Assembly (NCBI RefSeq): GCF_036250695.1
Contig: NZ_CP109427.1
Span: 7,192,001 to 7,256,000 of the forward strand
Direction of reading: 5' to 3'
Source of the DNA: Streptomyces sp. NBC_01497
GTDB taxonomy: Bacteria; Actinomycetota; Actinomycetes; Streptomycetales; Streptomycetaceae
DNA: 64,000 bases
Under the pieces are notes generated by a model. It searched no databases and was not told the DNA's origin. It saw nothing but the letters and a program-made list of their open reading frames with translations. Positions within the stretch are counted from its first letter, which is position 1; each line of letters opens with the position of its first letter. A program made the position numbers and the translations under genes. Below, piece after piece: positions 51,196 through 59,862 of the stretch.

Positions 51196-53688
51196 ATGGT
51201 CGAGCAAGGGGAGCCAGGGGCCGTGGCCACGTCCGAGACGGCACTGACACCGTGCGATTCCGCCGGCGCCGCCGTGATGCTGGTCGAGGGGGAGCGCGGC
51301 AGGGTGACCGGATGGACGGGCGGCGCGGGGCGCCTGCTCGGGTACCGGGCGTCCGAGGCCGTGGGCCTGACTCTCGCCGAACTCGTCGTGGAGACGCGGG
51401 AGACGACGCGGGTACCGCAGCCGTCCCCGGGGGAGCGAAACCCCGACGACGTGCCGGAGGCGGCGGTCTCCGGTAAGCGGCAGCAGGTGGTGACCGGGCC
51501 CGGCGCCGTACGGGCCGACGCGCGGACGGCTCGCTCCGGTGGGAGCGCGCTCGCCCGGCGGCCGGGCGTGCCGCGTGCGATCGCCGCGGTGGAGCCGACC
51601 GCCGGCGCGCTCGCACTGCGGCACCGCGACGGCAGGACCGTACGCGTGCGGGCACGGTCCGTGCCGCTCCGGAGCGGCACGGACGCGGTCCGGTGGATGG
51701 TGCTCCTGGGCGGGGCGCCGGACGGGGACGGCGCGGGGGCGCAGGACGGCGCGAGGTCCGTGGACGGTGTGGACGGTGAGGGGCTCCGCCACGGCCAGGG
51801 CTGCGTGGACGGCGCGAGGCTCCGCCAGGGCCGGGGCGGCGCGAACGGCGTGGCGGACCTGGGCTGCGTGGGGGACCCGGACGGGGGAAGGGCCGCCGAC
51901 GGCGCGACGGCTCAGAACGGCGAGAGCGGCGCGGACGGCGAAAGTGGCGCGGACGGCGCGGACGGCTTCGACGAGTCCGTGTTCCCCCTCGGTCCGATCG
52001 GCCGCTGCCTGCTGGAGAACTCGCCGGTGGCGCTGGCCATCTGGGACGCCGACCTGCGGTGCCGGTGGATGAACACCACGGTGAACCACGCGCGGAGCCC
52101 GTTTCGGAACCGGCGGATCGGCGTCCCGGTGCGGCAGGCCCTGCCCGGTTACGACCCGGACAACGTCGAGGCGGTGATGCGGCAGGTCCTCCTGGACGGG
52201 CGGCCCGTGATCGACCACGAGTTCCGGTGGCTGACCGAGGACAACGAGCAGCGGGAGCAGGTGACCTCCTCCACCCTGTTCAGGCTCGACGACGCGGACG
52301 GCACCCCCATCGGGGTCTGCACGTTCTCCACGGACATCACCAGGAGCGGCAGCCGGGAGCGGCTCGCCCTGCTCAGCGACGTGGGCCTGCGCATCGGCAC
52401 CACCCTCGACGTGACCACCACGGCGCAGGAGCTGGCCGATGTGACGGTGCCGCTGCTGGCCGACTTCGCGACCGTCGATCTGGCCGAGTCGGTCCGCCTC
52501 GGTGGCGAACCGCTCGATCACCTGCGCCCGCGCAGCAAGCACATACCGGCGTTCCGGCGGGCCGGCGCGGCCTCGCTGCACGAAGGCACCCCGGAATCGG
52601 CGTACGCCGTCGGGGATCCCGTCTACGTGCCGGAGGGCTCGCCGCTGCTGGAGGTGCTGAAGACGGGGGAACCCTTCTACGCGCCCGCCATGGACACCTC
52701 GACAAGCACGTGGTTCGTCCACGACCCCGTGCGAGCGGAACTGGCGAACGCCTTCGCCATGCACTCCATGATCGTGATGCCGCTGGAGGCGCGCCGCACC
52801 ATCCTGGGGGTCGCCGTCTTCATCCGCACGAAGGACCGGGACCCGTTCACGCGGGACGACCTGGAGCTGGCGCGGGAACTGGCGGTGCGGGCCGCGCTGC
52901 ACCTGGACAACGCGCGGCGCTACACGCGCGAGCGGAGGGCCGCGCTCGCCCTCCAGCGCAACATGCTGCCCCGCGGCCTGCGGGGCGGGGACGCGGTGGA
53001 ACTGGCCGCGGAGTACGTACCCGCGGACGGTTACGAGGCCGTCGGGGGCGACTGGTTCGACGCCATCGCGCTGCCGCGCGGCCGCGTGGGCCTCGTCGTC
53101 GGGGACGTCGTCGGCCACGGTGTGGAGGCGGCGGCGTCGATGGGCCGCTTGCGGACGGCCGTGCACGCCCTCGCGCTCCTCGACCTGCCGCCCGCCGAGG
53201 TGCTGACCTGTTTCGACCAGGCCGCCGTCAAGCTCTCCGACGAGAACAGGCGGCCTGACGGCTTCGCCGAACCCATGGTGGGCGGCACCTGCGTGTACGC
53301 CGAGTACGACCCCGCCACCGGGCTGTGCACGTTCTCCTGCGCCGGGCATCCGCCGCCCGCCCTGGTCGACCCCGACGGCGGTGTGCGCCACCTCGATCTG
53401 CCGGCCGGTACGCCGATCGGCTTCGGGGAGGGCGGGTACGAGGAGAGGGCCGTGCCCGTCGCGGACGGCACGCTCGTCGCGCTGTTCACGGACGGCCTCC
53501 TCAACGGCCGCGCGGCGGACCTCGACCGGGGTCTGGAGCGCCTGCGCACCCAGCTCGCGCGTCCGGCGGACGACCTCGGCGCCTACTGCCGGGGCGTGAC
53601 CCATTCCATGACCGGCCACGAGCCGCAGGACGACGCGGCGCTGCTGGTGGCCCGCATACGCGGCAGGGCGGCGGTGGGGGCCCGCTGA
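51196..53688 (+). CDS. PAS-PAS-GAF-SpoIIE (PP2C-type) phosphatase with a low-complexity linker
   Basis: This 830-residue sensor phosphatase has PAS domain 1 (VEGERGRVTGWTGGAGRLLGYRASEAVGLTL, about 28-165). A linker (about 170-255) is built from Asp-Gly/Ala-Asp repeats such as DGVDGEGLRHGQGCVDGARL and GESGADGESGADGADG. PAS domain 2 (about 262-390) begins CLLENSPVALAIWDADLRC; GAF spans about 400-570, and SpoIIE PP2C about 575-830 (LQRNMLPRGLRGGDAV, VGGDWFDAIALPRG, VVGDVVGHGVEAAA, GHEPQDDAALLVARI). It dephosphorylates anti-sigma-antagonist proteins after sensing a ligand. ATG at 51196 follows GGGAAAGG. Its promoter is in an AT-richer 51120-51180 stretch. Confidence 0.9.
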   Translation: MVEQGEPGAVATSETALTPCDSAGAAVMLVEGERGRVTGWTGGAGRLLGYRASEAVGLTLAELVVETRETTRVPQPSPGERNPDDVPEAAVSGKRQQVVTGPGAVRADARTARSGGSALARRPGVPRAIAAVEPTAGALALRHRDGRTVRVRARSVPLRSGTDAVRWMVLLGGAPDGDGAGAQDGARSVDGVDGEGLRHGQGCVDGARLRQGRGGANGVADLGCVGDPDGGRAADGATAQNGESGADGESGADGADGFDESVFPLGPIGRCLLENSPVALAIWDADLRCRWMNTTVNHARSPFRNRRIGVPVRQALPGYDPDNVEAVMRQVLLDGRPVIDHEFRWLTEDNEQREQVTSSTLFRLDDADGTPIGVCTFSTDITRSGSRERLALLSDVGLRIGTTLDVTTTAQELADVTVPLLADFATVDLAESVRLGGEPLDHLRPRSKHIPAFRRAGAASLHEGTPESAYAVGDPVYVPEGSPLLEVLKTGEPFYAPAMDTSTSTWFVHDPVRAELANAFAMHSMIVMPLEARRTILGVAVFIRTKDRDPFTRDDLELARELAVRAALHLDNARRYTRERRAALALQRNMLPRGLRGGDAVELAAEYVPADGYEAVGGDWFDAIALPRGRVGLVVGDVVGHGVEAAASMGRLRTAVHALALLDLPPAEVLTCFDQAAVKLSDENRRPDGFAEPMVGGTCVYAEYDPATGLCTFSCAGHPPPALVDPDGGVRHLDLPAGTPIGFGEGGYEERAVPVADGTLVALFTDGLLNGRAADLDRGLERLRTQLARPADDLGAYCRGVTHSMTGHEPQDDAALLVARIRGRAAVGAR

Positions 53689-53769
53689 GGGATCGTCCGA
53701 TCGGGCCTCGCCCACCGGGGCCCGTCGCGCATCCGGTCCGGCGCGCCGTCGCGCGCGGGGACGCGGGAG

Positions 53770-55281
53770 TTACCGCGCGCCCGCCAGTACCTCGGCGGCG
53801 GCGACGCCTGAAGCCGCCGTGGCGCCGTGCGTGAAGATGTGCAGCGCGCCGGGGGCGCAGGCGCCGGGCAGGCCCATCTCCACCACGATCGCGTCGGGCC
53901 GTGCCACGGTGAGGTCCGCGAGCGCGCGGCCCATCCACGCGTGGCGTGCCGCGTCCCGGACGACCACCACGATGGGGCGCCCCGCGGCGGGCGCCAGCGC
54001 GTACTCCTGCAGGAGCGCGGCGCGCTCCGCGAGTTCCTGCGGGTGGACGCGGACGAAGGTCGTTCCGGGGAGGCGCTCGCGCAGCGGGACGGCGACGCCC
54101 CAGGGTGTCTCCTTGGCGATGGCGAGGTTCGTCGACGGCACGAGTTCCACCACGTGCGGCGCCGCGGTCAGCGGCAGGACGTCGTCCGCGGGTCCGCTGA
54201 GCCGGATGGCGCGGCGCGCCGCGACGTAGCCGATGTCGCCGCTCACCGGGTCCACCGGGACGGCGCTGCCCAGGCGGACCGACCAGTCGGCGAACTCCCG
54301 CACCCGCTCCGCTGCCTCCACGAGGCGCTCCTCGGGCAGTTCGCCCGAGCGGACGGCGTCCACCAGGGCGTCGGCGAGCAGTCGCGTGGTGGACTCCTCG
54401 GCGCTCTCGCCGCCGACGCAGACCGCGTCCGCGCCCGCGAGGACGGCCTTCACGGTGGCACCGCCGATGCCGTACAGGTTCGTGACGGCACCCATCTCGA
54501 TCGCGTCGGTGACGATGAGGCCGTCGAAGCCGAGTTCCTTGCGCAGCAGTTCGACGAGGATGCGCCGGCTGAGGGTGGCGGGCAGGTCCGGGTCGTAGGC
54601 CGGTACCAGGAGGTGGCCGCTCATGACGGCGCGCACGCCGGCGTCGAGGGCGGCGCGGAACGGCGGCAGCGCCTGTTCGGCGATCCGGTCCAGGTCGGCC
54701 TCGTAGCTGGGCAGGCCGTGGTGCGAGTCGACGGCGACATCGCCGTGGCCGGGGAAGTGCTTGGCGCAGGCCGCGACACCGGCGGACTGCAGCCCCCGCA
54801 CCCAGGCGCCCGCGTGCCGCGACACCACGGCGGTCTCGATGCCGAAGGACCGGACTCCGATGACGGGGTTGTCCGGGTTGGAGTTGACGTCGACGCTGGG
54901 CGCGTAGTCGAGGCTCACCCCGGCGGCGTGCAACTGGCGGCCCAGGTCGCGGGCGACGCACTCCGTCAGCTCGACGTCGTCCACGGCGCCGAGCGCGAAG
55001 TTGCCGGGCCGGGTCGAACCGGTCGCGGACTCCAGGCGGGTGACGTCCCCGGCCTCCTCGTCGATCGCGATGATCAACGACGGATTCTCGGCGCGGAGCT
55101 GAGCCGTCAGCCGCGCGACCTGCTGGGGGGAGGCGATGTTGCGCGTGAACAGCACGACCGATGACAGCCCGGCACCGATCGCGCGCAGGATCCAGTCCGG
55201 TGCCTCGGTGCCCGCGAAGCCCGGTTGGAGGACGGAGAGCGCGAGAGCGCGCACGTCCTGGTTGTGCTTGCTGGAGGACAT
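53770..55281 (-). CDS. Glycoside hydrolase family 3 beta-N-acetylhexosaminidase (NagZ-like)
   Basis: This 503-residue enzyme has a GH3 TIM barrel with KHFPGHGDVAVDSHHGLP, the His/Asp-containing loop that supplies the acid/base in NagZ-type enzymes, and the nucleophile Asp in VTDAIEMGAV. The C-terminal 150 residues form a second domain, seen in actinobacterial NagA/NagZ versions. No signal peptide is apparent (start MSSSKHNQDVRAL), so it acts in the cytoplasm on GlcNAc-containing di- or muropeptide-type sugars. The ATG lies 50-85 bp from DasR-like palindromes that indicate amino-sugar-responsive control. Confidence 0.9.
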   Translation of the reverse strand: MSSSKHNQDVRALALSVLQPGFAGTEAPDWILRAIGAGLSSVVLFTRNIASPQQVARLTAQLRAENPSLIIAIDEEAGDVTRLESATGSTRPGNFALGAVDDVELTECVARDLGRQLHAAGVSLDYAPSVDVNSNPDNPVIGVRSFGIETAVVSRHAGAWVRGLQSAGVAACAKHFPGHGDVAVDSHHGLPSYEADLDRIAEQALPPFRAALDAGVRAVMSGHLLVPAYDPDLPATLSRRILVELLRKELGFDGLIVTDAIEMGAVTNLYGIGGATVKAVLAGADAVCVGGESAEESTTRLLADALVDAVRSGELPEERLVEAAERVREFADWSVRLGSAVPVDPVSGDIGYVAARRAIRLSGPADDVLPLTAAPHVVELVPSTNLAIAKETPWGVAVPLRERLPGTTFVRVHPQELAERAALLQEYALAPAAGRPIVVVVRDAARHAWMGRALADLTVARPDAIVVEMGLPGACAPGALHIFTHGATAASGVAAAEVLAGAR

Positions 55282-55330
55282 CGACCGGGCCTTCCGGGGG
55301 AGTGCGGGACATATCGAGAGCAGCGGTGTG

Positions 55331-55367
55331 ATTGGTACAGGCCAAAGGGATATTGGCCTAGGCCAAT
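55331..55367. promoter_or_regulatory. DasR-like operator pair upstream of the GH3 gene
   Basis: ATTGGCCTAGGCCAAT (55352-55367) is a perfect 16-bp palindrome. ATTGGTACAGGCCAAA (55331-55346) is an imperfect copy 21 bp away. Both resemble the known DasR-responsive element ACTGGTCTAGACCACT in symmetry and TTGG/CCAA ends, but the cores differ, so a DasR paralogue or ROK/GntR protein is also possible. Confidence 0.6.
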
Positions 55368-56234
55368 CGGGGTGTCAAGGGTGCGAGGCGTCGTGCGCGG
55401 TGCGCCTCGCGCGTGATCGCCCCCGCTGCGGTAGCCGGCCGCTCCTTCCCACGGGCCCCGACGCCGGGCCTTCCCGCGGGCCCCGACGCCGGGCGGGCGT
55501 GTGTGCTCGGGAACTCGGGGCCCGGGGTCCCGGGGCTCCCGTTTCTCGACCCCGGAACTGAACCTTCGCGGCTGCGCCCACGTCTGACGGGTGGGCAGTT
55601 CTTCCGCGACAACGCTCCGTTCTGGCCCGGATCGTTTCGAACGGGTGTGACGCTTGTGCGTTCCGGGTAACGGATGTGCCCGATTTCGCTATTGACAGGG
55701 GAAGTTGGTCTAGTCCATTTTGGTGGGACGCGAGTGACGCAAGAAACGGATGTGACGAACCGGCCCGCCCGGTCCCGACCATTCACCGAGCGGAACCGAA
55801 CGGACACCCTCGGGTGTCCATGGCCCGTCGAGGGCAGCAAGCGCAAGGGCAAGTGCAAGGGGCGAGAAGCTGGTGCTGTATGCGCGGAGAACCACACCGA
55901 CTGCGGCTGACCGCTCGACGCGGCAGTGCGCGCCCCCCGACTCCCCGTCGCTCTGAACCCCGCCTCCCAGCGCCGGCGCCCACCCTCTGCCCGTCTGTCC
56001 GACCGCCCGTCTGAGGCTTCGGAGAGGCCCCCACCAGTCGGTGTGACAACGGCGCCCTGTCCCACGGCTGTGCGCGGCAGCCACCGGCCCGGCTCCGAAC
56101 CTGACGGGTCCTCGGAAGCCGTTCCCCCCACTGACCGTGTGTGCCCCCACACCGGATCCCTCCCGGCCCCGTTCGCGTGCCGGAGGCGATCCGTTCAGTG
56201 ACATCGACACAAGAACGAGCCTTGGAGCGACTCC
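55368..56234. promoter_or_regulatory. Long upstream region of the five-gene biosynthetic operon
   Basis: This 870-bp region has a 25-bp tandem duplication at 55446-55495 and, at 55692-55719, TTGACA followed by GTTGGTCTAGTCCATT. The latter matches 11 of 12 core bases of the DasR-type element TGGTCTAGACCA. No -10 of the TAnnnT type lies at optimal spacing. Short open frames (for example 55674-55910, 55676-56014) have no conserved content. The first gene of the operon starts about 540 bp further on, so a long leader, another promoter or a lost gene is possible. Confidence 0.5.
55446..55495. repeat. 25-bp tandem duplication
   Basis: TTCCCACGGGCCCCGACGCC plus GGGCC (55446-55470) is followed directly by TTCCCGCGGGCCCCGACGCC plus GGGCG (55471-55495), two differences in 25. 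Confidence 0.85.
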
Positions 56235-57299
56235 ATGCAGGCATCTGACCGCTATCTGTACCGGGTCCCGTCGGACGTCCCGTATTTCAGCAGGGACGCC
56301 GACACCTATCTGGCACAGACACCGCTGCGGGAACTCCGCAAGGAGCACAAGCTCCGCGTGCTGTCGGAAGAGGACTTCACCTTCTGGCAGACCTACGGCT
56401 ACATCGTGGTCAAGCAGGCCGTACCGACCGCGGTGGCGGAACAACTGCTGGAATTCGCCTGGGATTTCCAGGGCCTCGACCCCCAGCGGCCGGAGACCTG
56501 GTACGAGGAGCGGGAATACCGCTCGGACCTCGACCGCGAACTGCACATCTACGGCTTCGTGGAGGCCTACCAGCACCAGCTCATCTGGGACAACCGCCAG
56601 GCGCAGCGCGTCTACGACGCCTTCGTCGACGTCTGGGACTGCGAAGAGCTCTGGGTGACGCTGGACCGGCTCAACCTCAACCCGCCCAACGTCAGGACCC
56701 GTGACCGCGCGCTCATCCCGTCCACCGAGCGCGGCTTCGACATCAAGCTGCACTGGGACATCGACTCCACGCTCGGCGTCGTGCCGCAGCGCGTGCAGGG
56801 CATCATCGCGCTCAACGACACCAAGCCGGACCAGGGCGGCTTCCAGTGCAACCCGGAGCTGTTCCGCCACTTCGACCGCTGGAAGGTGGACCAGCCCGCG
56901 GACCGGGACCCGATCAGGCCCGCATACGACCCGGCCGAGTTCCCGGTGGTACGTCCCGACCTGGAGGCGGGCGACCTGCTGATCTGGAACGGCGCCCTGG
57001 CCCACGGCGTGGCACCCAACATCTCCACCGACGGGGTGCGCGCCGTGCAGTACCTCTCGATGATGCCCGCGCTGGAGTCCCACGAGGAGCTGCGCCGCTC
57101 CCGCGTGAACTCGTGGCGCACCCTGAGCACCCCCGAATGGAACGGGACACTGCTCGGCGACCGGGACAAGCACGAGTCGCTGCGGTACGGCCCGGCCGAA
57201 CTGAGCGATCTGGGCTCCAAGCTGCTGGGCCTCACGTCCTGGACCGGTGAGCGGTTCGACGAGTCGACCGGGGACGGGACATGCGCAGAATCTGCCTGA
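56235..57299 (+). CDS. Fe(II)/2-oxoglutarate dioxygenase (phytanoyl-CoA hydroxylase family)
   Basis: This 354-residue protein is of the PhyH fold. The facial triad is H173 and D175 in KLHWDIDST and H257 in WNGALAHGVAPN, with R269 (GVRAVQYLSM) as probable 2-oxoglutarate ligand. It should hydroxylate a C-H bond of a small substrate, with CO2 and succinate as co-products; in such operons that is often a free or modified amino acid. ATG at 56235 follows TTGGAGCG. Its 3' end overlaps the next gene by 19 bp, so it heads a coupled five-gene operon. Confidence 0.85.
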   Translation: MQASDRYLYRVPSDVPYFSRDADTYLAQTPLRELRKEHKLRVLSEEDFTFWQTYGYIVVKQAVPTAVAEQLLEFAWDFQGLDPQRPETWYEEREYRSDLDRELHIYGFVEAYQHQLIWDNRQAQRVYDAFVDVWDCEELWVTLDRLNLNPPNVRTRDRALIPSTERGFDIKLHWDIDSTLGVVPQRVQGIIALNDTKPDQGGFQCNPELFRHFDRWKVDQPADRDPIRPAYDPAEFPVVRPDLEAGDLLIWNGALAHGVAPNISTDGVRAVQYLSMMPALESHEELRRSRVNSWRTLSTPEWNGTLLGDRDKHESLRYGPAELSDLGSKLLGLTSWTGERFDESTGDGTCAESA

Positions 57300-58627
57300 C
57301 ACTCCCCACCAACCGGGAGTGCGCCGGGACGATAGCGGCCGTGCACGAGGAAGCCGCCCACGCCGCACGCCACTTCGACGTCGAGGTGCACCTGCTCGTC
57401 CTGGACTCCTCCGGCGCCGCCGACTTCGCCGCGCACGCCGAGGCCGTCCGGCGGGCGCCCCGGGTGCCCGGTGTGGTCGTGCACCACCTCGGGGAGAGCG
57501 GACAGCGCGACTTCCTGAGGCGGGTGATCCGCCACGCCGACGTGCCCAAACCGGACCTGATGCTCGACCTCATGCTCCCCGGGGGCGTCTCCTACGGTGC
57601 GTGCACCAACCGGGCGTTCCTGATCGCCGCAGCGCTCGGCTGCCGGTCCGTGCATCGCAGGGACTCGGACAGCCGCTACCAAGTGCTGGACGGCGCACCC
57701 GTGTTCCCCATCCACCACGAGCTGATGTCGCTCGGCAAGCGGGCCGGCGACGCGGCCGGCGGCGTCACGTCGAGCGACCTTGACCCGCGGTACGCGGACC
57801 GGCCGGTGTCGATGGTGGCCGGCTCCTTCGTGGGCGAGCTCTCCGTCGACATCGGCGAGATCCAGGAGCTGGACCCCGAGGTCTACGTCGACGTCGTCAG
57901 CCTCTGGGCGCCCGTCGACTGGAGTGACAAGCAGAAGCGGGACCTCGTCGCGGAGTCCTTCCGCGGCGCGGGCACCGAGGCGTTCACCGCCGACCGGGCG
58001 ACCCTCACCGTCGTCGACCCGATGCGGATCGACATGTGCAACATCAGCTTCCACGCGGTACAGGAGCAGTTGCCGCTGCCGCCGGCCACCGACACCATCG
58101 GCAGCGACTACTTCCTCATGCACGTCGTGCATGACGCCGGACTGCCCGGTGTGCTGCACAACCGCGACATCGTCAACTTCTACACGCCGGAGCGCCGCAC
58201 GGGCGCCGGCTTCACCGCGTACCAGACGCGGTTCGTGAAGTTCTTCCTGTCGATGCTCTACTTCAACGCGCTGTACGACCGGATGGCGCGGACCGGCGGG
58301 GCGCTGCTCGACGCGGACCACCGGCTGCGGGTGCCCCTGATCGCGGAGATGGTCCGCGAGAGTGCCGCTCACGACCGTACGGAGAACGTCGAGCGGCTGG
58401 ACACGCTCGATGCGGCCTACCGCAAACTGGGCGGGAAGTACGCCGACTTCGCCGACTCCCTCGCCGGCCGCAGGGAACGGCTGCTGGACGAGGCGCGCGG
58501 CGACATCGAGGACTTCGCGTTCCTCATCGAGGAGTGGGGCCCGCTGATCGACGCGAGCCGTGCCCTCGGACTCGGCGGGACCGGCGGACCGGACCCGGCC
58601 CGCCCCGGGGACGGGCAGCCGGCTTGA
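57281..58627 (+). CDS. Unknown protein, possibly GT-A-type glycosyltransferase (perhaps DUF6271)
   Basis: This 448-residue protein has an N-terminal strand and loop RICLTLPTNRECAGTIAAV, then a VEVHLLVLDSS second strand typical of a nucleotide-sugar-binding GT-A fold. It also has a DxD-like D128-S-D130 in VHRRDSDSRYQVLDG, where a metal-sugar-nucleotide motif is expected. The C-terminal half is helical (ERRTGAGFTAYQTRFVKFFLSM, ERLDTLDAAYRKLGGKYADFADSL). I recall a similar actinobacterial family of uncharacterised proteins, possibly DUF6271, but cannot check. It overlaps the dioxygenase by 19 bp and lies 8 bp upstream of the decarboxylase. Its role in the pathway is unknown. Confidence 0.6.
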   Translation: MRRICLTLPTNRECAGTIAAVHEEAAHAARHFDVEVHLLVLDSSGAADFAAHAEAVRRAPRVPGVVVHHLGESGQRDFLRRVIRHADVPKPDLMLDLMLPGGVSYGACTNRAFLIAAALGCRSVHRRDSDSRYQVLDGAPVFPIHHELMSLGKRAGDAAGGVTSSDLDPRYADRPVSMVAGSFVGELSVDIGEIQELDPEVYVDVVSLWAPVDWSDKQKRDLVAESFRGAGTEAFTADRATLTVVDPMRIDMCNISFHAVQEQLPLPPATDTIGSDYFLMHVVHDAGLPGVLHNRDIVNFYTPERRTGAGFTAYQTRFVKFFLSMLYFNALYDRMARTGGALLDADHRLRVPLIAEMVRESAAHDRTENVERLDTLDAAYRKLGGKYADFADSLAGRRERLLDEARGDIEDFAFLIEEWGPLIDASRALGLGGTGGPDPARPGDGQPA

Positions 58628-58635
58628 GACCGCCG

Positions 58636-59862
58636 ATGACGCGACCGAACGCGTCCCTGCGCGCCGCGCTGGCCGACTCGGCCGAGGACACGATCATCTT
58701 CGACCTGGGTGGCGTACGTGAGCGCTACGAGAGCCTGGTCCGCGAACTGCCCGGGGTGGCCGTCCGGTTCGCCATGAAGGCCTGCCCCGTCGACGAGGTG
58801 CTCGACTGCCTCGCCGAGTGCGGGGCCGGATTCGATGCGGCGAGCCCGCGGGAGATCGTCCAGGCCCTCGCCACCGGTGTGCCGGCCGACGCCGTGCACT
58901 ACGGCAACACCATCAAGTCCGACCACAACATCGCCGACGCCTACCGCCTCGGCATCCGGGACTTCGCGACCGACAGCCGGGAGGATGTCGCGGCGATCGC
59001 CGCCCGTGCTCCCGGCTCCCGGGTCTTCTGCCGGCTCGCCACCGACGGGGAGGGGGCCCTGTGGGGCCTCAGCAACAAGTACGGCTGCTCGGCCGACGAC
59101 GCGGTGCGCGTCATGGAGTCCGCGCGGGACGCGGGGCTGGTCCCCTCGGGGCTCTCCGTCCACGTCGGTTCGCAGCAGATGACGGCCGGGGCATGGCGGA
59201 GCGCCTTCGAGCGGATCGGCGATGTGCTGGCCGCGCTGCGCCGCCGCGGCATGGTCCTGGACCAGGTGAACCTCGGCGGCGGGCTGCCCGCGTCCGGATA
59301 CCTCGACACGCGGGGCAGGCCGCTCGATCCGCCGACGGACAAGATATTCGCGGTGATCAGGGAAGGCACCCAGCAGTTGCGGGACGAGTTCGGGGAGCAC
59401 CTCACGTTCCTGGCGGAACCGGGCCGTTACCTCGTCGCCGACCAGGGCGCCATCCGGGCGCACGTGGCCCGGCTGACCTCGCGCGAGCAGCCCGGCGGTG
59501 AGCGCGCGCACTGGCTCTACCTCAGCTGCGGCAAGTTCAACGGCCTCTACGAGATGGACGCGCTGCAGTACCGGCTCGTCTTCCCGACGCACCCGGACGG
59601 CCCGTACGTACCGGCGGTCGTCGCGGGGCCCACCTGCGACAGCGATGACGCCTACGCGCACGAGCACGGCCTCGTCCAGGTGCCCGAGGCGCTCGCCTCG
59701 GGCGATCCGGTGTGGGTGATCTCCGCGGGCGCCTATGCGACCAGCTACATGACGCAGGGGTTCAACGGCTTCAGCCCACTGCCGTACGTCTGCGTGGGCG
59801 ACGGGAGCACCGAGGCGTCCCCTCCCCACGAGCCGGCCGCGCGGAAGGTGCCTCTCGGATGA
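58636..59862 (+). CDS. PLP-dependent amino-acid decarboxylase, alanine-racemase fold (ODC/DAPDC-like)
   Basis: This 408-residue protein is of the fold type III PLP enzymes. The cofactor lysine is K48 in VRFAMKACPVDEVL, the phosphate-binding glycine loop is LGGGLPASG (about 216-224), and C334-D335 in GPTCDSDDAY form the dyad seen in ornithine and related decarboxylases at the dimer interface. C-terminal YATSYMTQGFNGF supplies the conserved Tyr. It probably decarboxylates ornithine, lysine, arginine or diaminopimelate, or a hydroxylated derivative made by the upstream dioxygenase. ATG at 58636 is 8 bp after the preceding stop and overlaps the next gene by ATGA. Confidence 0.87.
   Translation: MTRPNASLRAALADSAEDTIIFDLGGVRERYESLVRELPGVAVRFAMKACPVDEVLDCLAECGAGFDAASPREIVQALATGVPADAVHYGNTIKSDHNIADAYRLGIRDFATDSREDVAAIAARAPGSRVFCRLATDGEGALWGLSNKYGCSADDAVRVMESARDAGLVPSGLSVHVGSQQMTAGAWRSAFERIGDVLAALRRRGMVLDQVNLGGGLPASGYLDTRGRPLDPPTDKIFAVIREGTQQLRDEFGEHLTFLAEPGRYLVADQGAIRAHVARLTSREQPGGERAHWLYLSCGKFNGLYEMDALQYRLVFPTHPDGPYVPAVVAGPTCDSDDAYAHEHGLVQVPEALASGDPVWVISAGAYATSYMTQGFNGFSPLPYVCVGDGSTEASPPHEPAARKVPLG

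Noticed and set aside
55674..56014. Small peptides (78 and 112 codons) behind the orphan promoter
   Set aside because: No Shine-Dalgarno site and no recognisable signal peptide or domain; retained only as a possible leader in the findings.
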